A DNA stretch of 46,845 nt from Corynebacterium sp. HMSC04H06 (GTDB lineage: Bacteria > Actinomycetota > Actinomycetes > Mycobacteriales > Mycobacteriaceae): assembly GCF_001815935.1 (NCBI RefSeq), contig NZ_KV823460.1, positions 1 to 46,845 of the forward strand. Direction: 5' to 3'. Position numbers and translations under genes: made by a program. The notes under the pieces were generated by a model, which was not told the DNA's origin, did not search any database, and saw only the letters and a program-made list of their open reading frames with translations. Positions 36,200 to 43,301 of the stretch are shown piece after piece. Each line of letters opens with the position of its first letter. Position 1 is the first letter of the stretch.

Positions 36200-37015
36200 A
36201 TGTCACCAGATCCGAACCCCACCCAGTCCGAAATCATAAAAGCCCTGCACACCCGGCCCTTAATCGATCCAGCAAAGGAGGTCAAGCAGCGCGTCGACTT
36301 CCTGGTTAATTACCTCGAGACCACCCGCGCGGCAGGCTACGTCCTAGGAATTTCGGGCGGCCAGGACTCCACCCTGGCCGGCCGGCTGGCCCAGCTGGCC
36401 TGCGAGCAGGTCGACGGCGCGGCCTTCTGGGCCGTGCGCCTGCCCTACGGCCAGCAGGCCGACGAGGACGACGCCCAGGTGGCCCTGGACTTCATCCAGC
36501 CCGATCACCGCTTGGACTTAGACATCGCCCCGGCTACCGATGCCCTCTCCGCCGCCGCGGCCGATTCCTTGGGCCAGGACGCGCTCGGCGACTTCAACCG
36601 CGGCAACGTCAAGGCCCGCCTGCGTATGGTCGCCCAGTACGCCGTGGCCGGCGAGAAGAACCTCTTGGTAATCGGCACCGACCACGCCGCGGAAAACGTC
36701 ACCGGATTCTTCACCAAATGGGGCGACGGTGCAGCGGATCTCCTCCCGCTCGCCGGCCTCAACAAGCGGCAGGGCGCGCAACTGCTAGTACACCTCGGCG
36801 CGCCGCGCTCGACCTGGGCCAAGGTGCCCACCGCCGATCTGGAAGACAACAAGCCGGGCCTGCCGGACGAGGAGGCGCTGGGCGTTAGCTATTCCGACAT
36901 CGACGACTACCTGGAGGGCAAGCCGGTCCCCTCCGCGGCCGCCGCCACCATCGAGCGCCTCTGGCGCGCCGGCGCACACAAGCGCCAGATGCCGCAGGGC
37001 CCTAGCCCGCTATAG
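36200..37015 (+). CDS. nadE: NAD+ synthetase (ammonia-dependent type)
   Basis: 271 residues. It amidates nicotinate adenine dinucleotide to NAD. The PP-loop ATP site is [18 protein letters not shown]; others are [36 protein letters not shown] and [15 protein letters not shown], all typical of NadE. There is no glutaminase domain, so ammonia is the expected nitrogen donor. I chose ATG at 36200 because of the leaderless -10; ATG at 36191 would add three residues. It shares its short upstream region with the divergent sugar porter. Confidence 0.96.
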   Translation: MSPDPNPTQSEIIKALHTRPLIDPAKEVKQRVDFLVNYLETTRAAGYVLGISGGQDSTLAGRLAQLACEQVDGAAFWAVRLPYGQQADEDDAQVALDFIQPDHRLDLDIAPATDALSAAAADSLGQDALGDFNRGNVKARLRMVAQYAVAGEKNLLVIGTDHAAENVTGFFTKWGDGAADLLPLAGLNKRQGAQLLVHLGAPRSTWAKVPTADLEDNKPGLPDEEALGVSYSDIDDYLEGKPVPSAAAATIERLWRAGAHKRQMPQGPSPL

Positions 37016-37031
37016 CTCCTCCCCCGCGCGC

Positions 37032-37748
37032 CTAGTAGCGCTCGAGCACGCCGCGCGCGGCCGCGACCAGCGGGCGCTGGTAGGCCCGCCCGTGGGTCAT
37101 GGCGTGCACCGCCAGCGGGTGCAGCTGGTGCAGGTCGAAGTCGACCTTCGGATCGCCATAGCCGGCCAGAATCTCGTCGAAGTACGGGGCGCCGAAAAGC
37201 TCCAACATCGCCAGGTCCGTGTGCGGATGCCCACCGTGGGCCGCCGGGTCGATGACCACAGCGCCGCCCTCGCTAAACAGCAGGTTGCCGGCCCACAGGT
37301 CGCCGTGAATGCGGGCGGGTTCCACGTCGAAGTCGGTCGCGGCGATGGCCTGGCAGGCCCGCTCCACCGTGTCCAGGTCACCGGCGGAAAGGCCCGCCCC
37401 GCGGGCGAAGGGCAGCACACGCTGCTGGGCGTAGAAGGTGCCCCACGAATCACTCGGGATGCAGTCCTGTACGACGCGGCCGATGAAGTTCTTGCCCTCC
37501 CAGCCCGCAGGCGGGCAGCCAAAGGCCTCGGCCCCGGCGGCATGGATCCGGCGCAGGCGCCGGCCGAATTCGCGCGCCGCCTCCGCCGTGGGGGCGACCG
37601 GTTCCACCCGCTCGGTGCGCAGGTAGCTCTGCCCTACCTCGACGACCTCCACGACGGCCTCTGGCACCGCCTGGTGCAGCCAGCGCAGGCCCGCGGCCTC
37701 CGCCCCGGCTTGATCGGGTTGGGCAACGTCCTTGGTAAAAGTAGCCAT
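37032..37748 (-). CDS. Fructosamine kinase family protein
   Basis: 238 residues. The family phosphorylates ketosamines or ribulosamines on glycated proteins and amino acids, promoting deglycation. The kinase-like catalytic loop is RIHGDLWAGNLLF (Asp in HGD), with the metal-binding segment VIDPAAHGGHPHTDLAML. KNFIGRVVQD and the N-terminal FTKDVAQPDQAGAEAAGLRWL fit the family. It is shorter than the eukaryotic type (about 300), as usual in actinobacteria. It converges on nadE 16 bp apart, with tRNA-Ala upstream. The substrate is not known. Confidence 0.87.
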   Translation of the reverse strand: MATFTKDVAQPDQAGAEAAGLRWLHQAVPEAVVEVVEVGQSYLRTERVEPVAPTAEAAREFGRRLRRIHAAGAEAFGCPPAGWEGKNFIGRVVQDCIPSDSWGTFYAQQRVLPFARGAGLSAGDLDTVERACQAIAATDFDVEPARIHGDLWAGNLLFSEGGAVVIDPAAHGGHPHTDLAMLELFGAPYFDEILAGYGDPKVDFDLHQLHPLAVHAMTHGRAYQRPLVAAARGVLERY

Positions 37749-37804
37749 CCCACCATCCTAACCAAATCTCACCCCGGCGAACCGAGCGCGCGGGCAGACA
37801 CAGC

Positions 37805-37838
37805 AAAACCCGGGCCAACTGAGCTGAACCCGGGTTTT
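37805..37838 (-). terminator. Terminator downstream of tRNA-Ala
   Basis: Perfect arms AAAACCCGGG and CCCGGGTTTT around a 14-base loop, six bases past the tRNA 3' end; T-run on the minus strand. Confidence 0.9.
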
Positions 37839-37844
37839 AAAAAT

Positions 37845-37920
37845 TGGTGGAGCTAACGGGATTCGAACCCGTGACCCCCACACTGCCAGTGTGGTGCGCT
37901 ACCAGCTGCGCCATAGCCCC
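37845..37920 (-). tRNA. tRNA-Ala (anticodon GGC)
   Basis: 76 bases including an encoded CCA. Acceptor arm GGGGCTA pairs with TAGCTCC, with a G3-U70 wobble pair, the identity mark of tRNA-Ala. The anticodon stem CCACA/TGTGG encloses CTGGCAG, anticodon GGC. The T arm carries GGTTCGAATCC. Confidence 0.97.
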
Positions 37921-37976
37921 GCATGCCGTGCATTAGACACCGTGCGGTATCTAGTGCGGCAACTCGTATTAATCTA

Positions 37977-38012
37977 CACGCTGGCGAAGGCGCGAACCAA
38001 ATCGCCAGCGTG
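37977..38012. terminator. Hairpin downstream of the DsbA-like gene
   Basis: Arms CACGCTGGCGA and TCGCCAGCGTG are perfect complements around a 14-base loop. It lies 24 bases past the dsbA-like stop. A T-rich stretch follows on the plus side rather than the minus side, so its efficiency in the dsbA direction is uncertain. Confidence 0.6.
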
Positions 38013-38035
38013 AGCTAATTTTTCTCCGGCCGAGC

Positions 38036-38776
38036 CTACTTGGCTACCTGGTCGACCCAGGCGCCCAGATCAGAGGTCAGCTCCAGCTCTTCACCGTCGA
38101 CGAAGATGCGCGGGGAGGACACGGAACCGGAGTCCTTCTCCAGCTTGTGATAGTTGGCGGCGGCAAATTCCTGGCCGGTGCTCAGATCCATGCCCTTGAT
38201 CTTGTCTACGGCGTCGCCGGAGGCGTCGAAAGCCTTGGCGGCGTCAGCCATTTCCTCGGCGCCCCACTGGCGGGCGACATCCTGCTGGTCCTCGAGCAAG
38301 ACCTTGCGCAGGTTCCAGTAGGCGTGGACGTCGCCGTCTTCCGCCAGAGCGCGGGCCGCGGTGGCCGCCTGGGTGGAGTAGCCGTCAAGCTTTTCCGGAT
38401 CGTCCTCGCCGTCCATGAAGTTCAGGGTGCGGATGTGGACGACCATCTTGCCGTCCTCGATGGCCTGGGCCATCTTTTCGTCAGAGGCGACTGCCAGCTC
38501 CGCGCAGTGCGGGCAAGAGAAGTCCTCGTACAGGTCGACAACCGGGGCATCGTCCTTGGTGTTGGCGGACTTGAGTACCACGGAGTGGTCCTCGTACTGC
38601 ATATCCAGGTTGACGTCGACGGCGCGGTCGGCCAGCTCATCGGTCTTCGCGCTCTGGCCGTTCCAGATGATGTAGCCGATAACGACGGCGACGATGACCA
38701 GCAGGGCTACCAGGCCCCACAGGAACCCAGACTTGCCGCTGGCGTTCGGGTCCGTGACTTTCCGAGAATTACTCAC
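38036..38776 (-). CDS. Membrane-anchored DsbA-like thiol-disulfide oxidoreductase
   Basis: 246 residues. One membrane segment (about residues 18-40) is followed by an outer thioredoxin-fold domain with an alpha-helical insertion. The active site is CPHC (DLYEDFSCPHCAEL), and the cis-Pro loop is SSPRIFVDGEEL. It likely forms or isomerises disulfides in exported proteins. Start GTG at 38776. The gene follows a MauE-like gene by 71 bp; MauE/DoxX-type membrane proteins with a Cys pair often accompany DsbA-type proteins, suggesting an electron-transfer partnership. Specific substrates are unknown. Confidence 0.9.
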   Translation of the reverse strand: MSNSRKVTDPNASGKSGFLWGLVALLVIVAVVIGYIIWNGQSAKTDELADRAVDVNLDMQYEDHSVVLKSANTKDDAPVVDLYEDFSCPHCAELAVASDEKMAQAIEDGKMVVHIRTLNFMDGEDDPEKLDGYSTQAATAARALAEDGDVHAYWNLRKVLLEDQQDVARQWGAEEMADAAKAFDASGDAVDKIKGMDLSTGQEFAAANYHKLEKDSGSVSSPRIFVDGEELELTSDLGAWVDQVAK

Positions 38777-38847
38777 TTACTCCACTCATCCTTGGTTTAG
38801 GGTTGTTTGCGGTCTTTGCACCTGGGAATAGCCTACCCAAGCAAGCC

Positions 38848-39309
38848 TTAGGGGTAAATTGCGAACCTCTTGAACGGACGCACCCAAATCCAGACCATGA
38901 GCACGAGGAAGAAGAGATCGCGCCCCAGGGTCTTGACGTAGTCCATGACTTGGTCAGTGTTGGCCGGATCGACTTCGAAACAGCCGCAGTCGATGTCCAG
39001 TCCACGGGCCCAGGCTTGGCCAATGCCGATCATGAATAGCACCAGCACGATGATGCCCACCTTGGCTGCCGAGCGCATGAACAGGCCCAGAAGCAGCAGG
39101 ACACCGCCGGCGATTTCCAGCGGGCCAATGAGATAGGCCAAGTAGTGCGACCATTCCGGCGTGAAGATCTGATAAGCCTCGATGGTCTGGGTCATCGTAA
39201 AGTGCTTGTTGAGTTTCTCCACACCTGCGGCGATCCAGATATACGCCATGAAGAAGCGCGCGAAGGCGCTAACGAGGTCGAGAATCAGGCTTTTATCGAG
39301 TTTCTTCAC
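38848..39309 (-). CDS. MauE/DoxX-like membrane protein
   Basis: 153 residues with four hydrophobic segments (about 10-30, 55-78, 82-100 and 130-146). The loop after the third helix contains DIDCGCFEV, a CxC pair that MauE-type proteins use in redox partnership. IWIAAGVEKL is a DoxX/MauE mark. The GTG at 39309 has a TANNNT element (TAAACT) eight bases upstream. It sits between pgm (18 bp upstream) and the DsbA-like gene and could pass electrons between quinone and the DsbA-like protein. That role is inference. Confidence 0.87.
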   Translation of the reverse strand: MKKLDKSLILDLVSAFARFFMAYIWIAAGVEKLNKHFTMTQTIEAYQIFTPEWSHYLAYLIGPLEIAGGVLLLLGLFMRSAAKVGIIVLVLFMIGIGQAWARGLDIDCGCFEVDPANTDQVMDYVKTLGRDLFFLVLMVWIWVRPFKRFAIYP

Positions 39310-39327
39310 GCTTGAACAGTTTACACA

Positions 39328-40950
39328 TTACTCGGCGCTGCTCAATGCGTCCTTGACCACATCGACAGCCTCTTTCAGAACTTGTTCCAGGTGTTTTTCA
39401 CCCAGGAAGGACTCCGCGTAGATCTTGTACTTGTCCTCCGTACCCGAGGGGCGCGCGGCGAACCAGGCGTTTTCGGTGACCACCTTGAGCCCACCCAGGG
39501 CCGCTCCGTTGCCCGGAGCCTCGGTGAGGTTGGCGCGGATGTCCTCCCCGGCCAGCTGCGTCGCCGTGACCGCGTCCGGACTAAGCCCCTTGAGGACGGC
39601 CTTGACGGCGCGGTCGGCGGGCTCGTCGATGCGCGCGTAGGCGGAGCTGCCCAGCTGTTCAGTCAGCTCCTGGTAGCGCTGGGACGGCGACTGCCCGGTC
39701 ACCGCCTGAATCTCGGCAGCGAGCAGGTTCATGATGATGCCGTCTTTGTCGGTGGTCCAGGTGCTGCCGTCGAAGCAGAGGAAGGACGCGCCGGCGGATT
39801 CCTCGCCGCCGAAGGCTAGGGAGGCGTCCTGCAGCCCCGGCACGAACCACTTGAAGCCGACGGGGACCTCCACCAGCTCCCGTCCCAGGCGGCCCGCCAC
39901 CCGGTCAATGAGCGAGGAGGACACCGCGGTCTTGCCGATCCCGGCACCTTCCCAGTCGGGACGGTGCGAAAAGAGGTAGTCCACGGCCACCGCGAGGTAG
40001 TGGTTGGGGTCCATCAGCCCGGCGTCCGAGGTGACGATTCCGTGCCGGTCCGCGTCCGCGTCGTTGCCGGTGGCGATGTCGTAGGTCTCCCGGTTGGCAA
40101 TCAGCGAGGCCATCGCCGCCGGGGAGGAGCAGTCCATCCGGATCTGGCCGTCCTTGTCCAGGGTCATAAACCCGAAGGTGGCGTCCACGTGCGGGTTGAC
40201 CACGGTCAGCTGCAGCCCGTAGCGCCGGGCGATCTCCGGCCAGTAGTCCACCGCCGCCCCGCCCATCGGGTCCGCGCCAATGCGCACGCCCGCCTTGGCG
40301 ATGGTCCGCAGGTCCACCACTTTGTCGAGGTCGTCGACGTAGGAGCCCAGGAAGTCGTAGGTCGCCAGGCCCGGGTCCGTGCCCCCGGCAACGTCGGCTC
40401 GTTCGACGCCCTCGAGGCCGGCGCGCAGGTAGCCGTTGGCGCGGTCGGCTATCCAGTCGGTCGCCGCGGAGTCGGCCGGGCCACCCGTCGGCGGGTTGTA
40501 CTTAAAGCCGCCGTCGCGCGGCGGGTTGTGGGACGGGGTGACCACAATGCCGTCGCTGCCCGGGTGGGTGACGATGGCGCGGGAGACCGCCGGGGTCGGG
40601 GTGTAGCCGCCGCGGGCATCGACCCGCACGTCCACCCCGCGGGCGACGAGGACCTGCAGCGCCGAGACCATCGCCGGCTCGGACAACGCGTGGGTATCCC
40701 GGCCGATAAACAGCGGGCCGGCGATACCGTGTTCGGTGCGGTAGTCCACGATGGCCTGGGTGATAGCCCAGATATGCCATTCGTTAAACGCCGCGTCCAG
40801 GCTGCTGCCACGGTGGCCGGAGGTGCCAAAGACCACCTCCTGGCCCGGGGTGTGGACGTCGGGGCGGAGCGCATAGTAGGAGGTCACCATGTGGGCGATG
40901 TCGTCGCGGTCTTCCGGGCGGGCCGGCTGTCCGGCGCGGGGGTGGGCCAT
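39328..40950 (-). CDS. pgm: Phosphoglucomutase, alpha-D-glucose specific
   Basis: 540 residues. It interconverts glucose 1-phosphate and glucose 6-phosphate for glycogen, trehalose and cell-wall precursors. Visible segments: FGTSGHRGSSLDAAFNE near the N-terminus, the phosphoserine loop VVTPSHNPPRDGG, the metal-binding NDADADRHGI and the sugar-binding GGEESAGASFL, then RPSGTEDKYKIYAES near the end. ATG at 40950 follows GAGAGGAA. Possibly the first gene of an operon with the MauE-like gene 18 bp downstream. Position next to crcB agrees with what I remember from C. glutamicum. Confidence 0.97.
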   Translation of the reverse strand: MAHPRAGQPARPEDRDDIAHMVTSYYALRPDVHTPGQEVVFGTSGHRGSSLDAAFNEWHIWAITQAIVDYRTEHGIAGPLFIGRDTHALSEPAMVSALQVLVARGVDVRVDARGGYTPTPAVSRAIVTHPGSDGIVVTPSHNPPRDGGFKYNPPTGGPADSAATDWIADRANGYLRAGLEGVERADVAGGTDPGLATYDFLGSYVDDLDKVVDLRTIAKAGVRIGADPMGGAAVDYWPEIARRYGLQLTVVNPHVDATFGFMTLDKDGQIRMDCSSPAAMASLIANRETYDIATGNDADADRHGIVTSDAGLMDPNHYLAVAVDYLFSHRPDWEGAGIGKTAVSSSLIDRVAGRLGRELVEVPVGFKWFVPGLQDASLAFGGEESAGASFLCFDGSTWTTDKDGIIMNLLAAEIQAVTGQSPSQRYQELTEQLGSSAYARIDEPADRAVKAVLKGLSPDAVTATQLAGEDIRANLTEAPGNGAALGGLKVVTENAWFAARPSGTEDKYKIYAESFLGEKHLEQVLKEAVDVVKDALSSAE

Positions 40951-41080
40951 GGCGGGTTCCTCTCGTCGCGGTTTAGGGAGGCCAGTGCTGGCACGGGCCC
41001 TTGCGACTTCATTGTCGCCCGCGCGGCCGCGGCGCGCAGCGTGAGCACACCTGCCTTTTACCCCCGCCGCACAAATTTGT

Positions 41081-41096
41081 TGTCATTTAGGTCACA
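41081..41096. promoter_or_regulatory. Strong CRP/GlxR-like site before the symporter gene
   Basis: Read on the minus strand it is TGTGACCTAAATGACA, one mismatch from the remembered GlxR consensus TGTGANNTANNTCACA. If the symporter mRNA is leaderless (start at 41127), the site centre is at about -38.5, overlapping the -35 region, so it could act as a repressor or activator site. Confidence 0.6.
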
Positions 41097-41114
41097 AATC
41101 AGTGTGGCGGCGGG

Positions 41115-41120
41115 TACATT
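41115..41120 (+). promoter_or_regulatory. -10 element for a leaderless symporter mRNA
   Basis: TACATT is six bases before the ATG at 41127. No ribosome binding site is visible in the gap. Confidence 0.5.
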
Positions 41121-41126
41121 CCAAGA

Positions 41127-42548
41127 ATGGACTCGTTACAGAATTTGCTCGACTCGGTGGGCTCCGTCGTCTGGGGCCCGTTCTTCCTTATCCCCCTGCT
41201 GCTGTTGACCGGCCTCTTTTTGACCATCCGAATGGGTGGCCTGCAGTTTCGCGCCCTCGGCCGTTCCCTGCGCGCGGTGTTCAGCCGCGACGACTCGGAT
41301 GATTCCACCGACGGTGATATTACGAACTACCAGGCGCTGACCACGGCGCTGGCCGCCACCGTGGGTGTCGGCAACATCGTGGGTGTGGCCACGGCCCTGT
41401 CCATCGGCGGGCCGGGCGCCCTGTTCTGGATCTGGGTCACCGGCCTGGTCGGCATGATCACCAAGTACACGGAGGCCTATTTGGGCGTCCGTTTCCGCGT
41501 CACCGACGGCCGCGGGGAGCAAATCGGCGGCCCGCAGATCTACCTCAAGCGCGGCATCCGCGGGCCCCTGGGCAAGATCCTCGGCGTGGCCTTCGCCATC
41601 TTCGCGGTCTTCGCCTCCTTCGGCATCGGCAACCTCACACAGGGAAACGCCATCGCTTCCAACATGGAGTCCACCTTCGGCATCGACCCGGTCGCCTCGG
41701 GCGCCATCATGTTCGTCGCCATCGGCGCGGTGCTGCTCGGCGGCATCCAGGCCATCGGCCGCATTACCTCCGCCTTCGTGCCGCTGATGATCATCATCTA
41801 CGTGGTCGGCGGGATCATCGTGCTCATCACCAACGCCGGGGCGCTACCGGAGGCCCTGGCCACGGTCTTCATCGACGCCTTCACCGGCACCTCGGCGGCC
41901 GGCGGCTTCACCGGCGCCGGCATCATCATGGTCATCCAGTTCGGTGTCGCCCGCGGCATCTTCTCCAACGAGTCCGGCATGGGTTCCGCCGCGATTGCCG
42001 CCGCGGCCGCCAAGACCCCGCACCCGGCCCGCCAGGCTTTCGTATCCATGACCCAGACCTTCATCGACACCCTCGTCGTGGTCTCCATCACCGGCCTGGC
42101 CATCGTGGTGACCGGCACCTGGGACGAAGGTCGCGAGAACGCCGCCACCATGACTGCCGACGCCTTCTCCGTCGGCCTGCCCGGCCACTGGGGCGGCACC
42201 ATCGTCTCCCTGTCCATCATCTTCTTCGCCTTCTCGACCATCGTGGCGTGGTCCTACTACGGCGAGCGCGCGCTGGCCTCCCTGGTGGGCACCATCGCTA
42301 CCCTGCCCTACCGCATGTTCTTCACCGTCGTCGTCTTCGTCGGCGCCGTCACTGAGCTGGATCTGGTCTGGTCCTTCTCCGACCTGGCTAACGGCCTGAT
42401 GGCGGTGCCCAACCTCATCGGCCTGCTCATCCTCTCCGGGCTGGTGGCTCGCGAGACCAAGGCCTACCTCAAGTTCGATCCGGGCCTAAACCGCCCGTTC
42501 ACCGAGGTGCGTGAGTTCACCGAAGCCCAAGGGATGGACTGGAAGTAG
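41127..42548 (+). CDS. Alanine/glycine:cation symporter (AGCS family)
   Basis: 473 residues with about ten membrane helices. The family signature is clear: ATVGVGNIVGVATALSIGGP, FWIWVTGLVGMITKYTEAYL, GGPQIYLKRG and the conserved FSNESGMGSAAIAAAAA. AGCS proteins import alanine or glycine with sodium. It is divergent from pgm; the 176-bp gap contains a strong GlxR-like site. The two crcB genes follow 35 bp later in the same direction. Length is typical. The exact amino acid is not known. Confidence 0.94.
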   Translation: MDSLQNLLDSVGSVVWGPFFLIPLLLLTGLFLTIRMGGLQFRALGRSLRAVFSRDDSDDSTDGDITNYQALTTALAATVGVGNIVGVATALSIGGPGALFWIWVTGLVGMITKYTEAYLGVRFRVTDGRGEQIGGPQIYLKRGIRGPLGKILGVAFAIFAVFASFGIGNLTQGNAIASNMESTFGIDPVASGAIMFVAIGAVLLGGIQAIGRITSAFVPLMIIIYVVGGIIVLITNAGALPEALATVFIDAFTGTSAAGGFTGAGIIMVIQFGVARGIFSNESGMGSAAIAAAAAKTPHPARQAFVSMTQTFIDTLVVVSITGLAIVVTGTWDEGRENAATMTADAFSVGLPGHWGGTIVSLSIIFFAFSTIVAWSYYGERALASLVGTIATLPYRMFFTVVVFVGAVTELDLVWSFSDLANGLMAVPNLIGLLILSGLVARETKAYLKFDPGLNRPFTEVREFTEAQGMDWK

Positions 42549-42583
42549 CCGTCTTGCCGCGGCTAGCACTAGCATAGGAGACT

Positions 42584-42898
42584 ATGCGCGAAGCTCTGAT
42601 TGTCGGCGCCGGGGCTGCCTTGGGCGCTGTTGCCCGGGTCGGGCTCATGGCGTTTTTTGCCCAGGCGTGGTGGCCGCTGCTGGCCATCAACGTTGCCGGC
42701 TCAGCGCTCATGGGGTATTACCGGCCCGGGCTTTTCTGGTCGACCGGGGTGCTCGGGGGATTTACCAGCTTCGCCACCTTCGCCCTGCTCAGCTCGGAGC
42801 TCAGCCCCGGCGCCGCGGCCGCCTACGTGGCGGCCACGCTGCTAGGCTGCGTCGGCGCGTACCTGGCCGGTGCGCACTTCGGGGGTGAGCGGTCATGA
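42584..42898 (+). CDS. crcB1: Fluoride channel subunit CrcB (first of pair)
   Basis: 104 residues, four short membrane helices. Fluc channels expel fluoride and work as antiparallel dimers. This copy has NVAGSALMG (conserved Asn) and GGFTSFATFALLSSE, so both Phe residues of the phenyl box are present. It is short for the family. ATG at 42584 follows AGGAG closely. It overlaps the second crcB by four bases (ATGA), suggesting equal production of a heterodimer. No room exists for a fluoride riboswitch in the 35-bp gap upstream. Confidence 0.92.
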   Translation: MREALIVGAGAALGAVARVGLMAFFAQAWWPLLAINVAGSALMGYYRPGLFWSTGVLGGFTSFATFALLSSELSPGAAAAYVAATLLGCVGAYLAGAHFGGERS

Positions 42899-43296
42899 CG
42901 GCGCTAAGCCTCAACACGCTGCTCATCCTCGCCGCGGTAGGGCTGGGCGCGTTTCTAGGGGGCATGTTGCGCTACGGCCTATCCCGCCTTATGCCAAGCC
43001 CGACCGGCACCTTCGCGGCGAATATCCTGGGCTCGCTCGCCCTGGGCCTGACCGTGGGGTTTTTCCGCCTGGGCGGCTGGGAGACCGGCCCATGGGGTTC
43101 CGTGGCCTATATGGGCCTGACCGGTGGCTTCGCCGGCGGGCTGTCCACCTGGTCCACTTTTGCGCGGGAGCTGGGAGACATGCTTAAGACCCGCCACTGG
43201 GGGCGGGCCTTGCGGTATGCGGCTATCACTGTAGCGATTGGCATCATCGCCGCGTGGCGCGGGGTGATCTGGGCCGAGCGAATTTGGTTCGGCTAG
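42895..43296 (+). CDS. crcB2: Fluoride channel subunit CrcB (second of pair)
   Basis: 133 residues, four membrane helices. It has GGMLRYGLSRL, ANILGSLALG (conserved Asn) and GGLSTWSTFARE. In this last motif the first Phe of the usual TTFSTF box is Trp. It likely pairs with the upstream crcB product; Gram-positive bacteria often have such two-gene heterodimeric Fluc channels. ATG overlaps the crcB1 stop. The 3' end converges on the ABC permease with a five-base gap and no terminator. Confidence 0.93.
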   Translation: MTALSLNTLLILAAVGLGAFLGGMLRYGLSRLMPSPTGTFAANILGSLALGLTVGFFRLGGWETGPWGSVAYMGLTGGFAGGLSTWSTFARELGDMLKTRHWGRALRYAAITVAIGIIAAWRGVIWAERIWFG

Positions 43297-43301
43297 CGGC
43301 T

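Noticed and set aside
42549..42583. Fluoride riboswitch before crcB1
   Set aside because: Only 35 bp separate the symporter and crcB1, too short for the motif, and none of its conserved pairing is seen.
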